A DNA stretch of 64,000 bases, taken from NCBI GenBank assembly GCA_903642235.1, contig CAHJWL010000005.1:1-64000 (forward strand). The letters run 5' to 3'. Positions 17,457-27,291 of the stretch are shown piece after piece. Made by a program: the position numbers and the translations under genes. The stretch's first letter is position 1, and every line of letters begins with the position of its first letter. The notes under the pieces were generated by a model. That model had not been told where the DNA came from and did no database searches. It was given only the letters and a program-made list of their open reading frames with translations. This stretch comes from Acidobacteriaceae bacterium. Its GTDB lineage: Bacteria > Acidobacteriota > Terriglobia > Terriglobales > Acidobacteriaceae.

Positions 17457-18189
17457 CGATTGCGTTGTACCCATCCGCAAGGAGTCGAGCCTTCATGGCT
17501 TCTGCATCCTTTCTGGAGGCAAGCGGGCCGATCTGAACATGCAGCAACTGATCCTGCGTGCCCTGATGAATGGCCACCGCATACCCGCGCCGCAGCAGCG
17601 ATCCCTTGAGCATCTCGGCATCTTCCCTGTGCGTGATGGAGATCGCCGCAACCTGCACGTAGCTTGAACCGCCGGCACTGGTGGCCGGAGCCGCTGCGTC
17701 ATTGCCGCTCTGAGGCAGCGGCTTTTGTTCGGTTGCCTGCGCCACGGCCCGAGTGACGGATTCGTGCTGAACTGCCTGCGGCGTTCCGGCTGCGGGCTCA
17801 TCGCCGTTGTGTGTGGCTGGGCCAGGCTTGCTTTTCTGTCCAACGGGTGCCCTGGCTCCGGACGCATTGTCTGTCGTATCGATGGTCTCGGCAGGAGTTT
17901 CAGACGGCGCGGCGTAGCTCGCACGAGAGGGCGCGAGACTGCCGGGGGTGAGCTTGTTCTCGGGCAGCGGTGCGGAGATGCCCGTGTTCACATTCGCGAG
18001 CGCGGATGGCACCGACCGCCGGCCCATGCTGTAGCCGAAGCCGAAGAAGAGCGCGCATACCAATGCCAACGCGAGAAAGATTCCCAGCACGGTTGCTGTT
18101 CCCAAGGAGATCTCGCGATCAGGGTTGGCACCGTCGCTCGCATCATCGTAGGTGTCGTCTTTGTCGTAGTGTTCGTATCGGATGCTCAT
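17449..18189 (-). CDS. SPOR domain membrane protein
   Basis: The 246-residue protein starts at ATG 18189 (MSIRYEHYDKDD). It has an acidic cytoplasmic N-terminus, one membrane helix at about residues 29-53, a Pro/Ala/Thr-rich periplasmic linker and a C-terminal SPOR domain from about residue 174 (YVQVAAISITHREDAEML ... GPLASRKDAEAMKARLL). SPOR domains bind glycan strands lacking stem peptides at division sites. The frame is open to 18321, but that extension is low quality. It converges on plsC with an 8-base overlap. Confidence 0.85.
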   Translation of the reverse strand: MSIRYEHYDKDDTYDDASDGANPDREISLGTATVLGIFLALALVCALFFGFGYSMGRRSVPSALANVNTGISAPLPENKLTPGSLAPSRASYAAPSETPAETIDTTDNASGARAPVGQKSKPGPATHNGDEPAAGTPQAVQHESVTRAVAQATEQKPLPQSGNDAAAPATSAGGSSYVQVAAISITHREDAEMLKGSLLRRGYAVAIHQGTQDQLLHVQIGPLASRKDAEAMKARLLADGYNAIVK

Positions 18190-18333
18190 CGCTTTTGACT
18201 CATCACGGGCGGTCCTTTGGATCCACGCACCAGGATCTCTCGAACACGATCCGCTTTTCAGAGTAGTGCAAGCTTCGTCTGCATCTGCGTCTGAGCAGCC
18301 ACCCGAACCTCTGCGGTACATGCAGGGGCGACT

Positions 18334-19080
18334 CTAGTAGTGCAGATAAAAGCCGAACGATGGCTCGAGACTACTAGTCCGCTGCTTGATCGTAAGGAAA
18401 TTGGCTGTGAAGTCCGGCAACAGATAGAAGGATTGACGAAATTGTGCGCGCAGACCGAAGTGCGACGTAAGCAGGGGCGCTTCGACGCCGAGGGCGTAGT
18501 AGTAGGTCAGGCGTGCCTGCTTGTAGAAGCCCTGGCCGCCACCGTTCAAAGTCGGCGTAAACACGGTTGAGCCTGCGCCCACTGCGCCAAACGGCTTCAG
18601 GCCGAAGCTCGTCAACTCCGGTCCGTGGGCAACGTAGCCCACGGTCGCCTCATTCGCATTCGCCTGGACGCCGCCCGGCACAACCACGCATGGCGGGCGA
18701 TTTGTGACGGAACATAAGCCGTTGGAGGGCGAAGCCGGGTTGAAATTCGTGGTGTATCGCGCAAAGCTGTAGTTGAATTCCGCCCCCAGCAGCGGGGACT
18801 TCGTGTAGCGAAGCTGCACCAGGCCGCCGGTCCCGTTCGTGGCATCCGTGTTGAGCGTCTGAGCTTCTGCTGGCTTTGGCGTCGAATTCGCGTAACTGGT
18901 CCCGGAGGTGTTGCCGGTGACGACTTCGATGACGGAGACGCCAAGATCCAGGCGATGCAGTTGTTGATTCAGCTTCGTCTCGACCTGGGCCTGCCCCTGG
19001 GCGGTACGGGCCAGCAGGCTGGCGGTAAAACAGAGCGGGAGCGCCCAACGCGTAGTACGACGAGACTCGTTCCACATCAA
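18334..19080 (-). CDS. Outer-membrane beta-barrel protein, function unknown
   Basis: The 248-residue protein begins with a signal peptide (WALPLCFTASLLARTAQGQA). Alternating hydrophobic and polar strands follow (GLVQLRYTKSPLLGAEFNYSFARY, ARLTYYYALGVEAPLL), and the chain ends in an aromatic residue (SFGFYLHY), as barrel proteins often do. It most resembles the small OmpA-N-like or OmpW-like barrels found in acidobacteria, but no specific family is recognised. It stands 145 bases upstream of the SPOR gene on the same strand. Confidence 0.7.
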   Translation of the reverse strand: MMWNESRRTTRWALPLCFTASLLARTAQGQAQVETKLNQQLHRLDLGVSVIEVVTGNTSGTSYANSTPKPAEAQTLNTDATNGTGGLVQLRYTKSPLLGAEFNYSFARYTTNFNPASPSNGLCSVTNRPPCVVVPGGVQANANEATVGYVAHGPELTSFGLKPFGAVGAGSTVFTPTLNGGGQGFYKQARLTYYYALGVEAPLLTSHFGLRAQFRQSFYLLPDFTANFLTIKQRTSSLEPSFGFYLHY

Positions 19081-19119
19081 AGACAGATCTCCTTCAACAG
19101 CAGGTCATACAGGTTTCTC

Positions 19120-19578
19120 TCAGTCTACTCCCCAGCACTCGGCCTCGGCCGCTGGCGAGGCCTTCGTGGGATCGCTTAGGTGGCCTGTTTTTGCCCTCCA
19201 GGCCTGTCCTGCGAGGATCATCAGCCCGGAGGAAGTGGTCCCCAGCAGAAGTCCGCACGCACCAGCCCAGACACGGCTGAGTTCGCCGCCGGTGCACCCT
19301 GCCAGGTGCACGAATGCTGTCGTCAACAGACCGGTGCCGAGCAATGCCGGAGCTCCGGCCAGCAGGCGCCAGCGTAAGCAGCCGATCACCGCGAGACCGG
19401 CGAACGCCATCCAAAGTGTCCGGTCTGGCTGGCCGCCACACGTCTGCAGCCGATTCACTCCCAGCAAAAGCAGGAGCAGCCCGCACGCACCTGGAAGAAT
19501 GTACCCAGGCCGGTTACATTCCAGAAAAAGCAGCAGAGCCCCGACAGTGACCAAAGCGAGCGCCGCCGAGCTACTCAA
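19120..19578 (-). CDS. NfeD-like small membrane protein
   Basis: The 152-residue protein starts at a TTG that overlaps the stop of the upstream TPR gene (TTGA). It has four or five hydrophobic segments. The first, ALLLFLECNRPGYILPGACG, resembles the membrane part of NfeD/stomatin-operon proteins (LE...PG...PG..G). The C-terminal soluble OB-fold of full NfeD is absent. Tight coupling to the TPR gene suggests a joint envelope role, which is inference. Confidence 0.55.
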   Translation of the reverse strand: MSSSAALALVTVGALLLFLECNRPGYILPGACGLLLLLLGVNRLQTCGGQPDRTLWMAFAGLAVIGCLRWRLLAGAPALLGTGLLTTAFVHLAGCTGGELSRVWAGACGLLLGTTSSGLMILAGQAWRAKTGHLSDPTKASPAAEAECWGVD

Positions 19579-21197
19579 GGAAGGGTCTGTCCGCGAGCCG
19601 CCAACGCCTGTCGCAAGCCGATCGAGGTCGTATTTCCAGGGTCCAGCGCAAGCGCCAGCTTTACTTCGGCGGCGGCCTCGGGGAGCCGGTTCGCCTTGAG
19701 GTTAAGCCGCGCCAGAAGAGCGTGAGCCTCCGCTCCCGGGTGCAGCCGGAGTGAGCTCTCCGCTTCGCTTCTGGCCTGGGCGTCATCGCCGCTCTGTTCG
19801 CGTACCTGCGCGAGCCCCAGCCTTGCTGGCGCGCTCACGCTGTCAGCGTTCAGCGCCCGCTGAAACTCCTGCTCTGCTTCGGGCAGTAATCCCTGTGCCA
19901 GATAGGTACGGCCCTGCTCGGTGTACTCGACCGCGCGTTTGGCTGGCTGCATGGTTGCCATGCGCAGCTGCCGCATCTGATCGAGCTGGAAGGCTGCCTG
20001 GCGGAACGAGGTTTCAGAATAGGTTCGGCGGATGCGCTCGAGCGGCGCGAAGGCGCTGTCTGCCCCCGCACTCACCGGTACAACCGACCCGCCGCGTGCG
20101 ATCTGGTCACGCACCTGCTGCGCTTCCGAATCGACCTTGCGCAGCCGGAGCGCCGCATCGATCTCTCGTTTTGCCCCAACGGCATCATGCCGACGAAGCA
20201 GTGAGACGGCGAGGTTGTAGTGGTAGTCCGCGTCATTCGGGTCCGCGGCAACGGATCGCTGGAACAGAGCCGAGGCATCGCGCCCCTGGCGGCTGATCGC
20301 GACGGCCTGGTTGTTGATGACCTCCGGCAGCGGCAGGCGTGTCGCAACAACGGCAAAGGCCTGCTCCGCATCGGCGTACTTGGCCGAGTTAAAGCGTGCG
20401 AGTCCTAGGTAGAACCGGGCTTCAAGGGCCCGCCGGTCGGCCAAAGGTACCTTCGCCAGCGTCATCGCCGCATGGTCGTAGTCCCGTGCCGCAAACTGTG
20501 CTTTGCCCAAAGCAAGCATGGCCTGGGTATACGTCGGACTCTCAGCAAATGCTGCGGAAAGACGCTTCAGCCGCTCGTTCTGCGAGGTCGCTTCGACTCC
20601 CCGGATGTAGTTTTCAAAGGCGCTGAGCGGCACGCCTGCCGAGGCCGAAAGGAAGGTCGTCTCCGCGACCGCAAACTGTGGATCGAGCTCGCGCGCTATC
20701 TTCCACGCCGCTGCATTCTCCACGTCATAAAGCCGCGCGAGATCACTCGAATCCGCAATCGGGGCAGACATTCGCAGCTGATTGACGCGCACGATCTGCG
20801 CCTGTACACGAAGCTTGCTGGCAGCCACCGTATAGCTGCCTACAACGACGAAATCCGCATCAAGCGTCTGCGCGATCCGCAGGGTCGTCGCGCGCGTTGG
20901 CCGGAAGCCCGCGGGTAGGCCGAGATGATCAAGCGCATACTCGCGATCCTCGCGGGTGATCGTCAGAAAACCGGATGAACTCAGCCGCTGATTCAGCGTG
21001 TCTGGAAAGGAGTCGCCGATCCAGTCGAGCGCCGCGTTCCCGGAATGATTGTCGAATGGCAAGACCAGAATTAAGCGGCCGGGTGGCGACGCGGAGCTTG
21101 CCTCCGTCGAAGCTGAGGAAGCCTGCGCCCACGCGGCACGGCCCGCCGCTATCAGGCACAGCAGCAATAAAAGCCGAGCTTGCCGGAACCGAATCAC
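19575..21197 (-). CDS. FlgO/CsgG-like N-domain plus TPR repeats, periplasmic
   Basis: The 540-residue protein has a signal peptide (LLLLLCLIAAGRAAWAQA) and then a domain at about 40-160 (LILVLPFDNHSGNAALDWIG ... LDADFVVVGSYTV) resembling FlgO/CsgG-type or adenylate-cyclase-associated TolB-like modules. From about residue 200 to the end are tetratricopeptide repeats (PTYTQAMLALGKAQFAARDY, AEQEFQRALNADS, RLPEAAAEVKLALALDPGN). TPR proteins act as protein scaffolds; the partner here is unknown. It is followed without a gap by the NfeD-like gene. Confidence 0.75.
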   Translation of the reverse strand: MIRFRQARLLLLLCLIAAGRAAWAQASSASTEASSASPPGRLILVLPFDNHSGNAALDWIGDSFPDTLNQRLSSSGFLTITREDREYALDHLGLPAGFRPTRATTLRIAQTLDADFVVVGSYTVAASKLRVQAQIVRVNQLRMSAPIADSSDLARLYDVENAAAWKIARELDPQFAVAETTFLSASAGVPLSAFENYIRGVEATSQNERLKRLSAAFAESPTYTQAMLALGKAQFAARDYDHAAMTLAKVPLADRRALEARFYLGLARFNSAKYADAEQAFAVVATRLPLPEVINNQAVAISRQGRDASALFQRSVAADPNDADYHYNLAVSLLRRHDAVGAKREIDAALRLRKVDSEAQQVRDQIARGGSVVPVSAGADSAFAPLERIRRTYSETSFRQAAFQLDQMRQLRMATMQPAKRAVEYTEQGRTYLAQGLLPEAEQEFQRALNADSVSAPARLGLAQVREQSGDDAQARSEAESSLRLHPGAEAHALLARLNLKANRLPEAAAEVKLALALDPGNTTSIGLRQALAARGQTLP

Positions 21198-21218
21198 GTT
21201 GTTAAGTATAGCTGTCGC

Positions 21219-22886
21219 CTACGGTCGCAGCTGCGCGTTCACGACGCGCGGAAAGTGCAGAACGGCAGCCCACTCCCCTTTGCGCCGCTCTTCCCACACG
21301 ATGTCTCCATGCAGCATTGCCGCCGCCTCTGCAGGGGAAAGATCATGATGGAAGTCAAAGTAGCGTGCGTCTGACTGCTCGTGCCCGCGCGAAAGGTTTA
21401 CTGTGCCGGCCGCCGGCTCCCACTTGGTCGAGAAGAGCAGGGCGACATCGTACGATCCGGGATCCTGCGCTGCCTTCAGCATCTGCGCAGAGGAGAAGTC
21501 ATCCAGACCGGTCACCTTGATCGTGTGCTTCACGTACCCCAGCTCCGGACGCAGCAGTTCTGCCGTGGCAGGCCATACGGTAAGCACCGTAGCGTGCGGG
21601 TACCGCTCTGCAATGACCGCGGTTGCCTGCTGATGCAGCATGATCATGTCGCGATACGTCAGGTTATCCTCCGGCGCGAACGCGTACGGCGGATTGAGAA
21701 AGATACCCGCAACAAATGCCGCAACTGTAAGCGCGGCCACTGCGGGCCACCACCTCATGCGTTCGAGCAAGATCGTCACAGATACCAGCAAAAGCAGCGG
21801 GTAGACAGGGAGGAGATAGCGCGTCAGCAAAGCACCGCCAAGCACGGAAAACGTGATCCAGTTCACCACCGCAATGAGGAGGATGCGCTCGCCAACTCGC
21901 CTTGGAAGGCCGCGGCTTTCCATGCCAGGTCGTACCGGCATCAGCGACGCGGCCAGCGTGCACAGCGTTGCGACAAACAGGTTCATATGCGCCGTAAGGT
22001 GCAAGAGCCGGTGCCACAGGCAGAGCGCGATCCGGTACATCGTCAGGTTGGCGGTTGCGTTATACCGCAGATACTCCGGATTGCCGAAGACGAAGCCGGT
22101 CTTCGCATAGTGGTAGCCGTACCATGCCATCAGCGAAACCAGCGGAACTGCCAGCGCTGCCGCCCATCTCCATGCGGCTGCGGCCGATCCGTCCTTCGCT
22201 GTACGAGTTCGCCAGGCTTGCCACCCCTCGTAGCACGCGAGTGCCAACGGAGTCACGATGGCGGTCTCCTTCGAGAGGGCCGCCAGTGAGAACAGGAGTG
22301 CAGCCCATCCTCGCTCCTTCAGGCCGCCACACCCGGGACCGTCGGGTGTGAGATAAAACGAGAGCGCCCAAAGGGTGAATGCGGCAGCGAAGATGTCAGC
22401 GTGAGCCAGCGTACTCTGCGCGAACCACACCGGATACGCGGCCGTAAGCAACGCCGCCAGCCATCCAGCCAGCTCACCTGCCATGCGCCGCCCAATCCGA
22501 TAAACAGCCAACAAGGCTGCCGCGCTCACCAGGCATACCAGCGTGCGGGTTCCGCTGATAACAAAGCCGGAGAGGTGCCACCACGCCGCAAGGAGCAGCG
22601 AGGGCATGGGCGGATGCGCGTTTGTCAGGGTGGAATGAGGGATCAGCGTACCGGTACGAAAGAAGTCATACGCGGCGGGAATGTAGTATCCGCCCTCGTC
22701 CCAGAAATAGGGAAGCCGCAGCAGAGCAAGATGACTGACGTACACTGCGACGAAAAAGAGCGGATAAAGAAGGAAAAGCGGAGTTTCCTGTGCACCGCGT
22801 TGATCTTTGTCCACTACCTGCCCGCCCGGGGCCACGACGCGTTCTAGCCGCCGTGGAGCGAGTCCAGGTCTAGTTGACTGATCCAT
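21219..22886 (-). CDS. Membrane glycosyltransferase, GT39/ArnT-like
   Basis: The 555-residue protein has about eleven membrane segments from residue 38 on. LPYFWDEGGYYIPAAYDF in the first loop contains the Asp-Glu pair expected of the dolichyl/polyprenyl-phosphate mannosyltransferase fold, and TLTNAHPPMPSLLLAAW is a second typical loop. Such enzymes move a sugar from a polyprenyl phosphate to lipid A or protein on the periplasmic side. Donor and acceptor are unknown. Its start overlaps the end of the DUF3467 gene by 17 bases, so the two may be expressed together. Confidence 0.8.
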   Translation of the reverse strand: MDQSTRPGLAPRRLERVVAPGGQVVDKDQRGAQETPLFLLYPLFFVAVYVSHLALLRLPYFWDEGGYYIPAAYDFFRTGTLIPHSTLTNAHPPMPSLLLAAWWHLSGFVISGTRTLVCLVSAAALLAVYRIGRRMAGELAGWLAALLTAAYPVWFAQSTLAHADIFAAAFTLWALSFYLTPDGPGCGGLKERGWAALLFSLAALSKETAIVTPLALACYEGWQAWRTRTAKDGSAAAAWRWAAALAVPLVSLMAWYGYHYAKTGFVFGNPEYLRYNATANLTMYRIALCLWHRLLHLTAHMNLFVATLCTLAASLMPVRPGMESRGLPRRVGERILLIAVVNWITFSVLGGALLTRYLLPVYPLLLLVSVTILLERMRWWPAVAALTVAAFVAGIFLNPPYAFAPEDNLTYRDMIMLHQQATAVIAERYPHATVLTVWPATAELLRPELGYVKHTIKVTGLDDFSSAQMLKAAQDPGSYDVALLFSTKWEPAAGTVNLSRGHEQSDARYFDFHHDLSPAEAAAMLHGDIVWEERRKGEWAAVLHFPRVVNAQLRP

Positions 22887-23178
22887 CCACGACCGGAACC
22901 GGTTCTAAAGTGATCGTGCCAAAGGTCTGCTCGTACTGTTTCAGGTTGTTTCCGAGCAGAGTGCAGAGCGCCTTGGCCTGTTGCGGACTGACATAAACGC
23001 CCTGAAAACTCTCAAGAACAACCTCATCCGGTGAGTTCTGGCTCATCATGCCGAATCCTAAGAAGAAGTCCCATACGCTCATGCGCACCTGGACGCTGTT
23101 GGCATATCCCTCGCGGTATGTTTGGCTCTGAACAAGCTTCAGCGCGGGCTCTCCTGCGGGTCGTGTTGGCTGACTCAT
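22870..23178 (-). CDS. DUF3467 family protein
   Basis: This 102-residue protein contains the DUF3467 pattern: YANSVQVRMSVWDFFLGFG, then VYVSPQQAKALCTLLGNNL. The function of DUF3467 is not known; proteins of this kind occur widely in bacteria as short cytoplasmic proteins. It is upstream of, and overlaps, the GT39-like gene. The tRNA-Leu gene ends 49 bases before it on the same strand. Confidence 0.8.
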   Translation of the reverse strand: MSQPTRPAGEPALKLVQSQTYREGYANSVQVRMSVWDFFLGFGMMSQNSPDEVVLESFQGVYVSPQQAKALCTLLGNNLKQYEQTFGTITLEPVPVVDGSVN

Positions 23179-23227
23179 CCATCCTCATTGTCCGGCTGCT
23201 CTGAGAGAGCCAGGCTGAAATAAACTT

Positions 23228-23312
23228 TGGTGCGAAAGGGGGGACTTGAACCCCCATGGATTGCTCCGCCAGATCCTAAGTCTGGTGCGTCTGCCAATTT
23301 CGCCACTTTCGC
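23228..23312 (-). tRNA. tRNA-Leu (anticodon UAG)
   Basis: Read on the minus strand the gene begins GCGAAAG and ends CTTTCGC-A, forming a perfect 7-bp acceptor stem, with CCA encoded at 23228-23230. The anticodon stem-loop CCAGACTTAGGATCTGG exposes TAG. A long class-II variable arm (GCGGAGCAATCCATG region) and the T arm GGGGGTTCAAGTCCCCC are clear. It reads CUA codons. Confidence 0.95.
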
Positions 23313-23545
23313 GGATCTACTCTTCTCATGCGTTCGGTCGTCCCTGCCCGTCCCCTTCGATCTCGTTCCGCCTCTTATGGAATGTGTAAGCATGGCGTTG
23401 ACACACTCCATCTGACCGGGCTGAAGACAAGCGGGTCGCCTCGACCCTTCCATTGTACTGTGCGCTGGCGGATGTGGAGTTGGTAGAAGGTTATCCGGCG
23501 TTTGACGTCTCGATGCACCGCTGGCGCGCGCGTCCGGACGCGGTG

Positions 23546-23893
23546 TTACTTGAGAGCTCCGGGCTTTGCCTTCTTTCTCTTCCCGACACCAGAACTGCGC
23601 TTGGCGCTTGACTCTGTTTCGATGTGGATGGCCGTCAGCGCTCGTGCTACGGCATCGAGATCTGCCTGATACGCCTCACTCGGGAGCTCCTCCAGCAACG
23701 CCTTCAGTTCCTTGTGTGCTTCCGGGGTGACCGTCTTCGCGCTTCGGATGTCTGTCATCACAATGCAAAGTTGCTCCTCGTGCCGCTCGATCACCCGCAT
23801 GGTGCGCAGCAGTGCCTCGATGCGATGAGCAATCTGCAGGTGCGGCGCTGTCGCCACTCTCTTCGTCGCCGCTTTCGTCACTGTTTTCGTCAT
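23546..23893 (-). CDS. Small helical protein, function unknown
   Basis: The 115-residue protein has a strong ribosome site (GAGGAGGAACG before ATG). It consists of a Lys/Thr/Ala-rich head, a central helical part (IAHRIEALLRTMRVIERHEEQL ... HKELKALLEELP, shown here in two pieces) and a basic tail (KRKKAKPG). No domain is recognised. It stands alone between the tRNA gene and the receptor gene. Confidence 0.65.
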   Translation of the reverse strand: MTKTVTKAATKRVATAPHLQIAHRIEALLRTMRVIERHEEQLCIVMTDIRSAKTVTPEAHKELKALLEELPSEAYQADLDAVARALTAIHIETESSAKRSSGVGKRKKAKPGALK

Positions 23894-23964
23894 CGTTCCT
23901 CCTCAGAGATCCCTCACTCTCTGATGCGCTGCACCTAAACTGGAGCATCTCTCCCGGAGCAATC

Positions 23965-26900
23965 TCAGAAAGTCAGCTTTGCTGCAACCTGCACTTTGCG
24001 CGTGTTGCCAGCAGCATTCACCAGTCCGAAGGCAGGACTCGACACTGTGTTCCAATTGCTTCCCGTCGCTGTAAGGAAGGGAAGATTGAAGATGTTGAAG
24101 GCGTCCGCCCGGATTTGTAACGTCAACGGCGTGCTCCCGGCGAGGCCGACCTCCGTCAAGCGCGTTTCTTTTGCCAGTGACCAGTCCACGTCAGGCAGCG
24201 CCGGCATGCGAAACGTGTCTCGCCCCAGCGTTCCGGAGTTTCCCAGAAGTGTGGGAACGTACCGTAGAGCCGCGTCCGCAAGAAAGGGATTCACTCCCGA
24301 GGTGTTCGTCACCGTAGCGGCTCCACTCAGGCGGAAGTCATGGCCATGAGGGCGTACGCTCACCCGTGTGTTGTCAAAGCCATTGGTCAGGCTGCCGTCG
24401 CCGTTCACGTCCGCGATACCCCGGCGCGATCCGTTGAGTAATGTTGCCGGAACGCCGCTCTGCCACTGCTCGATTGTGCTGACGTTCCATCCGCCCAGGG
24501 CATGGCCTAAGAGGCCGCGCTGCCCTCTCAAAGAGGGTATCTGCCATACCGTCGTCAGAACGACGCGATGCGTGATGTCGAAGTTTGATGGTCCATACTC
24601 CGCCCGCCGAAACGCCGCCCCCGCACCTTGCGGATAGCTCAGATCCTGTCCGATCTGCGCCACATTAAAGTCGGAGTCATCGTCGAGCGACTTCGAATAG
24701 GTATACGCAAACTGCGCCTGGAAGCCATGCGCCGCAGCCTGCTTTATCTGCACAGCAAGCGCGTTGTAGTTGGAGCCGCCCACCGCCGCGTATTCATCAA
24801 CCTGATTGAATCGTGGATCGAGCCGGCTGTTCGACGGCCCATTCTGAGCGGCACTGGCTGCCTGGAACTCCACCAGCCGGATATTTTCATCCGCCGCGCT
24901 GGTTGCCGGCGCCGGCCGCGCTGCAGCCCGCACTTCGTTGAGCGAAGTCACATCTGTGAGCTTGCGGCTCACACTGCCCAGATAGTCCAGGCTCAGCACG
25001 GCCTTTGTCGTCAGCTGCACCTGCATGCCCAGTGTGACGTTCTGGGTATAGGGGTTCGGCAGCGACTTAGGCACCGTTGTCGCGGCGCCAAAGTTTAGAA
25101 GCGAACCGAAGCCGCCGATCTGCGCCTGCGTTGCCGCCTGAATGGGTGCCGACCCACGCACCAGGTTGTCCAGGGTATTGCCGCCGTCCGGCCCCGAGAG
25201 CTGCACTGAGTAGTTGAGCGGGGGAGACACGCGGCTATTCGACAGCAGAGCAAAGTTGAAGTCGTCGAAGTACAAGCCGTAGCCGGCCCGGAAAACCGTC
25301 TTGCTCCTGCGAGGATTCCACGCCAGAGAGAGCCGGGGCTCCAGGTTTCTCTTGTTTCCCGCGACGCCCACGGTGCCGCCGCGAAAGACGCCGAGAGCTC
25401 CGGCACCGGCTGCCCCTAGAGGTACACCTCGCTGCGTGGGATCGAGCAAAGACAGGAGCCCGTGCGCCTCCTTCAGCGCACCCTGCGGCTCATACCGCAC
25501 GCCCATGCTGATCGTCAGCGCCGGTGCCGCGTGCCAATCGTCCTGCACGAAAAGAGCTGGTACCCATACGCGATAGTTGCGCGTTGTTGCACCGAAGGTC
25601 TGCGAGTACCCGGAAAATGTGCCACTGAGAAAGTCCGGCAGACTGGCAAAGGTGTAAATGCCTCGCCCGCCCGAGACATTGGTTGATTGGTCCTGGATGT
25701 ACCTGGCGTCCGCGCCGATCTTCAACGCATGCCGCCCGCGCTGCCAGGTGAACGCGTCCGCAACTTGGTACGTGTTGAAAAGGCGTCCCTGCTCGAACGC
25801 CTGATACTCGCCTAGATTGATCACACCATTGATATTGAAGCGCGGAGTCACCGTCTTTGCCTCGGGCGGAAGCTGTCCGAGGGATCGCCCGTAGGCAACC
25901 CGCAGCTCATTGACGGCGTTTGAGCTTACCAGGTACGTCTCTGACAGATTGATACTGTGCGTGCCTGTTACCAGCAGGGCGCCGTAGCCCGCCGGCGCGT
26001 TGAAGGTAGGGAAGGGCAACGTCTGTGTGCCGCTGCTGTACAGATACCGCACACTCGCCGAGTGTTTCTCCGAGATGCGGTGATCTCCGCGAAGCAGATA
26101 GAGCGAACTCTCCGCCGGCCCGGTAAACACCTGCGTGACATGAGAAGTAAGCCCCGCCGGATCCGCTGCGGAGGGTGCAGGAATATTCGGCAGCAGCGTC
26201 TTTAACAGCTGGCGAGCGGCCGGATCAGTGGCCTGTGCCAGCGCGTTCGCGTTGGGGAACAGCAACGCCACTGTCGTGCCGGCGCCGCGGGTAGAGGTCT
26301 TCTCGTATCCGCCAAAAAAGAAGGTGCGATTCCGCCAAAGCGGCCCGCCGGCGTTAAACCCATAGATATTCTGCTTGGTCGGTGTGGCTTTCCCGCTCGT
26401 GTCAAAGTAATCCCGCGCGTTCAGGGCGTCGTTCTGCACGAAGTCGTACAGAGTGCCGTGCAAGGCATTTGAACCGCTCCGTGTGATTGACACGACATTC
26501 GAAGATTCGAGGCCGAACTCAGCTGGATACACGCCCGTGAACACCTTCTGCTCCGCAAGCATGTCGATGGACGGCTGGCTCCCAAGAGCATAGCCGCCAA
26601 ACTCCCAATCGTTCACATCCGTGTAGTCAAGGGAGTATGCCGTTGCTCGTCCGCGCCCGCCATAGGCAGCAATCTGGCCTGTCTGTGCACCCGCGATGGC
26701 GACCAGCGACGCACCTCCTCGCGGGCTGTACATGGGCGTGACCGCCGGCTCAAGCGTTACGAGCCCCTGCGGATTGCGCGTTAGATTCGGCAGCGACAGC
26801 AACTCAACCTGATCACGCGTGGTCGTAAGTTGTGCATCCGTCAGGTTCACTTCGGGCGGAACGCCAGGAACCTCCACCACCGTCGTCTGGCTCTCCGGCA

Positions 26901-27291
26901 CTACTGTAACGTTCTCGGTTACCGATGCGCTGCTGGTTGCAGCCAAGAGTGCGTGAACCTCACCAAAGCCGGCTGCCTTCACAAAAAGCGCGTAGCTGCC
27001 CGGCGCCAGAGCTGAAAACTGGTAGACACCATCCGGGCCGCTTGCTGCTTGCCGTACCTCGCCGGTCGCCTGATTGGTGAGCATAATGGTAGCGCCTGCT
27101 ACCTCAGCGCCCGTTGCGTCCGCCACGTGACCGCCGATTGTTCCTGTCGTGTACTGGCCAAGGACGGTTGTCACAACGAACTGCAGGCATATCAGCCCCA
27201 ACAGGAATCGTGCGTTGCACAGCTTGAAACGGACGTCTCGCCCTCGCCTCAGGCTGTAGGCTTGGGTGTTGTTTTTAATAGAGGAAAACAT
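23965..27291 (-). CDS. TonB-dependent receptor, Oar-like, with regulatory N-domain
   Basis: The 1108-residue outer-membrane protein has a signal peptide (residues about 22-45), then a carboxypeptidase-regulatory-like beta-sandwich (IGGHVADATGAEVAGATIML ... FSALAPGSYALFVKAAGF). After this come a plug-like domain and a C-terminal beta-barrel ending in VQVAAKLTF. NRTFFFGGYE and FNAGGPLWRN are typical of the Oar-like receptors expanded in Acidobacteriota. It probably imports carbohydrate or peptide fragments with TonB energy; the substrate is unknown. It diverges from the GH2 gene, suggesting a shared use in glycan degradation. Confidence 0.88.
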   Translation of the reverse strand: MFSSIKNNTQAYSLRRGRDVRFKLCNARFLLGLICLQFVVTTVLGQYTTGTIGGHVADATGAEVAGATIMLTNQATGEVRQAASGPDGVYQFSALAPGSYALFVKAAGFGEVHALLAATSSASVTENVTVVPESQTTVVEVPGVPPEVNLTDAQLTTTRDQVELLSLPNLTRNPQGLVTLEPAVTPMYSPRGGASLVAIAGAQTGQIAAYGGRGRATAYSLDYTDVNDWEFGGYALGSQPSIDMLAEQKVFTGVYPAEFGLESSNVVSITRSGSNALHGTLYDFVQNDALNARDYFDTSGKATPTKQNIYGFNAGGPLWRNRTFFFGGYEKTSTRGAGTTVALLFPNANALAQATDPAARQLLKTLLPNIPAPSAADPAGLTSHVTQVFTGPAESSLYLLRGDHRISEKHSASVRYLYSSGTQTLPFPTFNAPAGYGALLVTGTHSINLSETYLVSSNAVNELRVAYGRSLGQLPPEAKTVTPRFNINGVINLGEYQAFEQGRLFNTYQVADAFTWQRGRHALKIGADARYIQDQSTNVSGGRGIYTFASLPDFLSGTFSGYSQTFGATTRNYRVWVPALFVQDDWHAAPALTISMGVRYEPQGALKEAHGLLSLLDPTQRGVPLGAAGAGALGVFRGGTVGVAGNKRNLEPRLSLAWNPRRSKTVFRAGYGLYFDDFNFALLSNSRVSPPLNYSVQLSGPDGGNTLDNLVRGSAPIQAATQAQIGGFGSLLNFGAATTVPKSLPNPYTQNVTLGMQVQLTTKAVLSLDYLGSVSRKLTDVTSLNEVRAAARPAPATSAADENIRLVEFQAASAAQNGPSNSRLDPRFNQVDEYAAVGGSNYNALAVQIKQAAAHGFQAQFAYTYSKSLDDDSDFNVAQIGQDLSYPQGAGAAFRRAEYGPSNFDITHRVVLTTVWQIPSLRGQRGLLGHALGGWNVSTIEQWQSGVPATLLNGSRRGIADVNGDGSLTNGFDNTRVSVRPHGHDFRLSGAATVTNTSGVNPFLADAALRYVPTLLGNSGTLGRDTFRMPALPDVDWSLAKETRLTEVGLAGSTPLTLQIRADAFNIFNLPFLTATGSNWNTVSSPAFGLVNAAGNTRKVQVAAKLTF

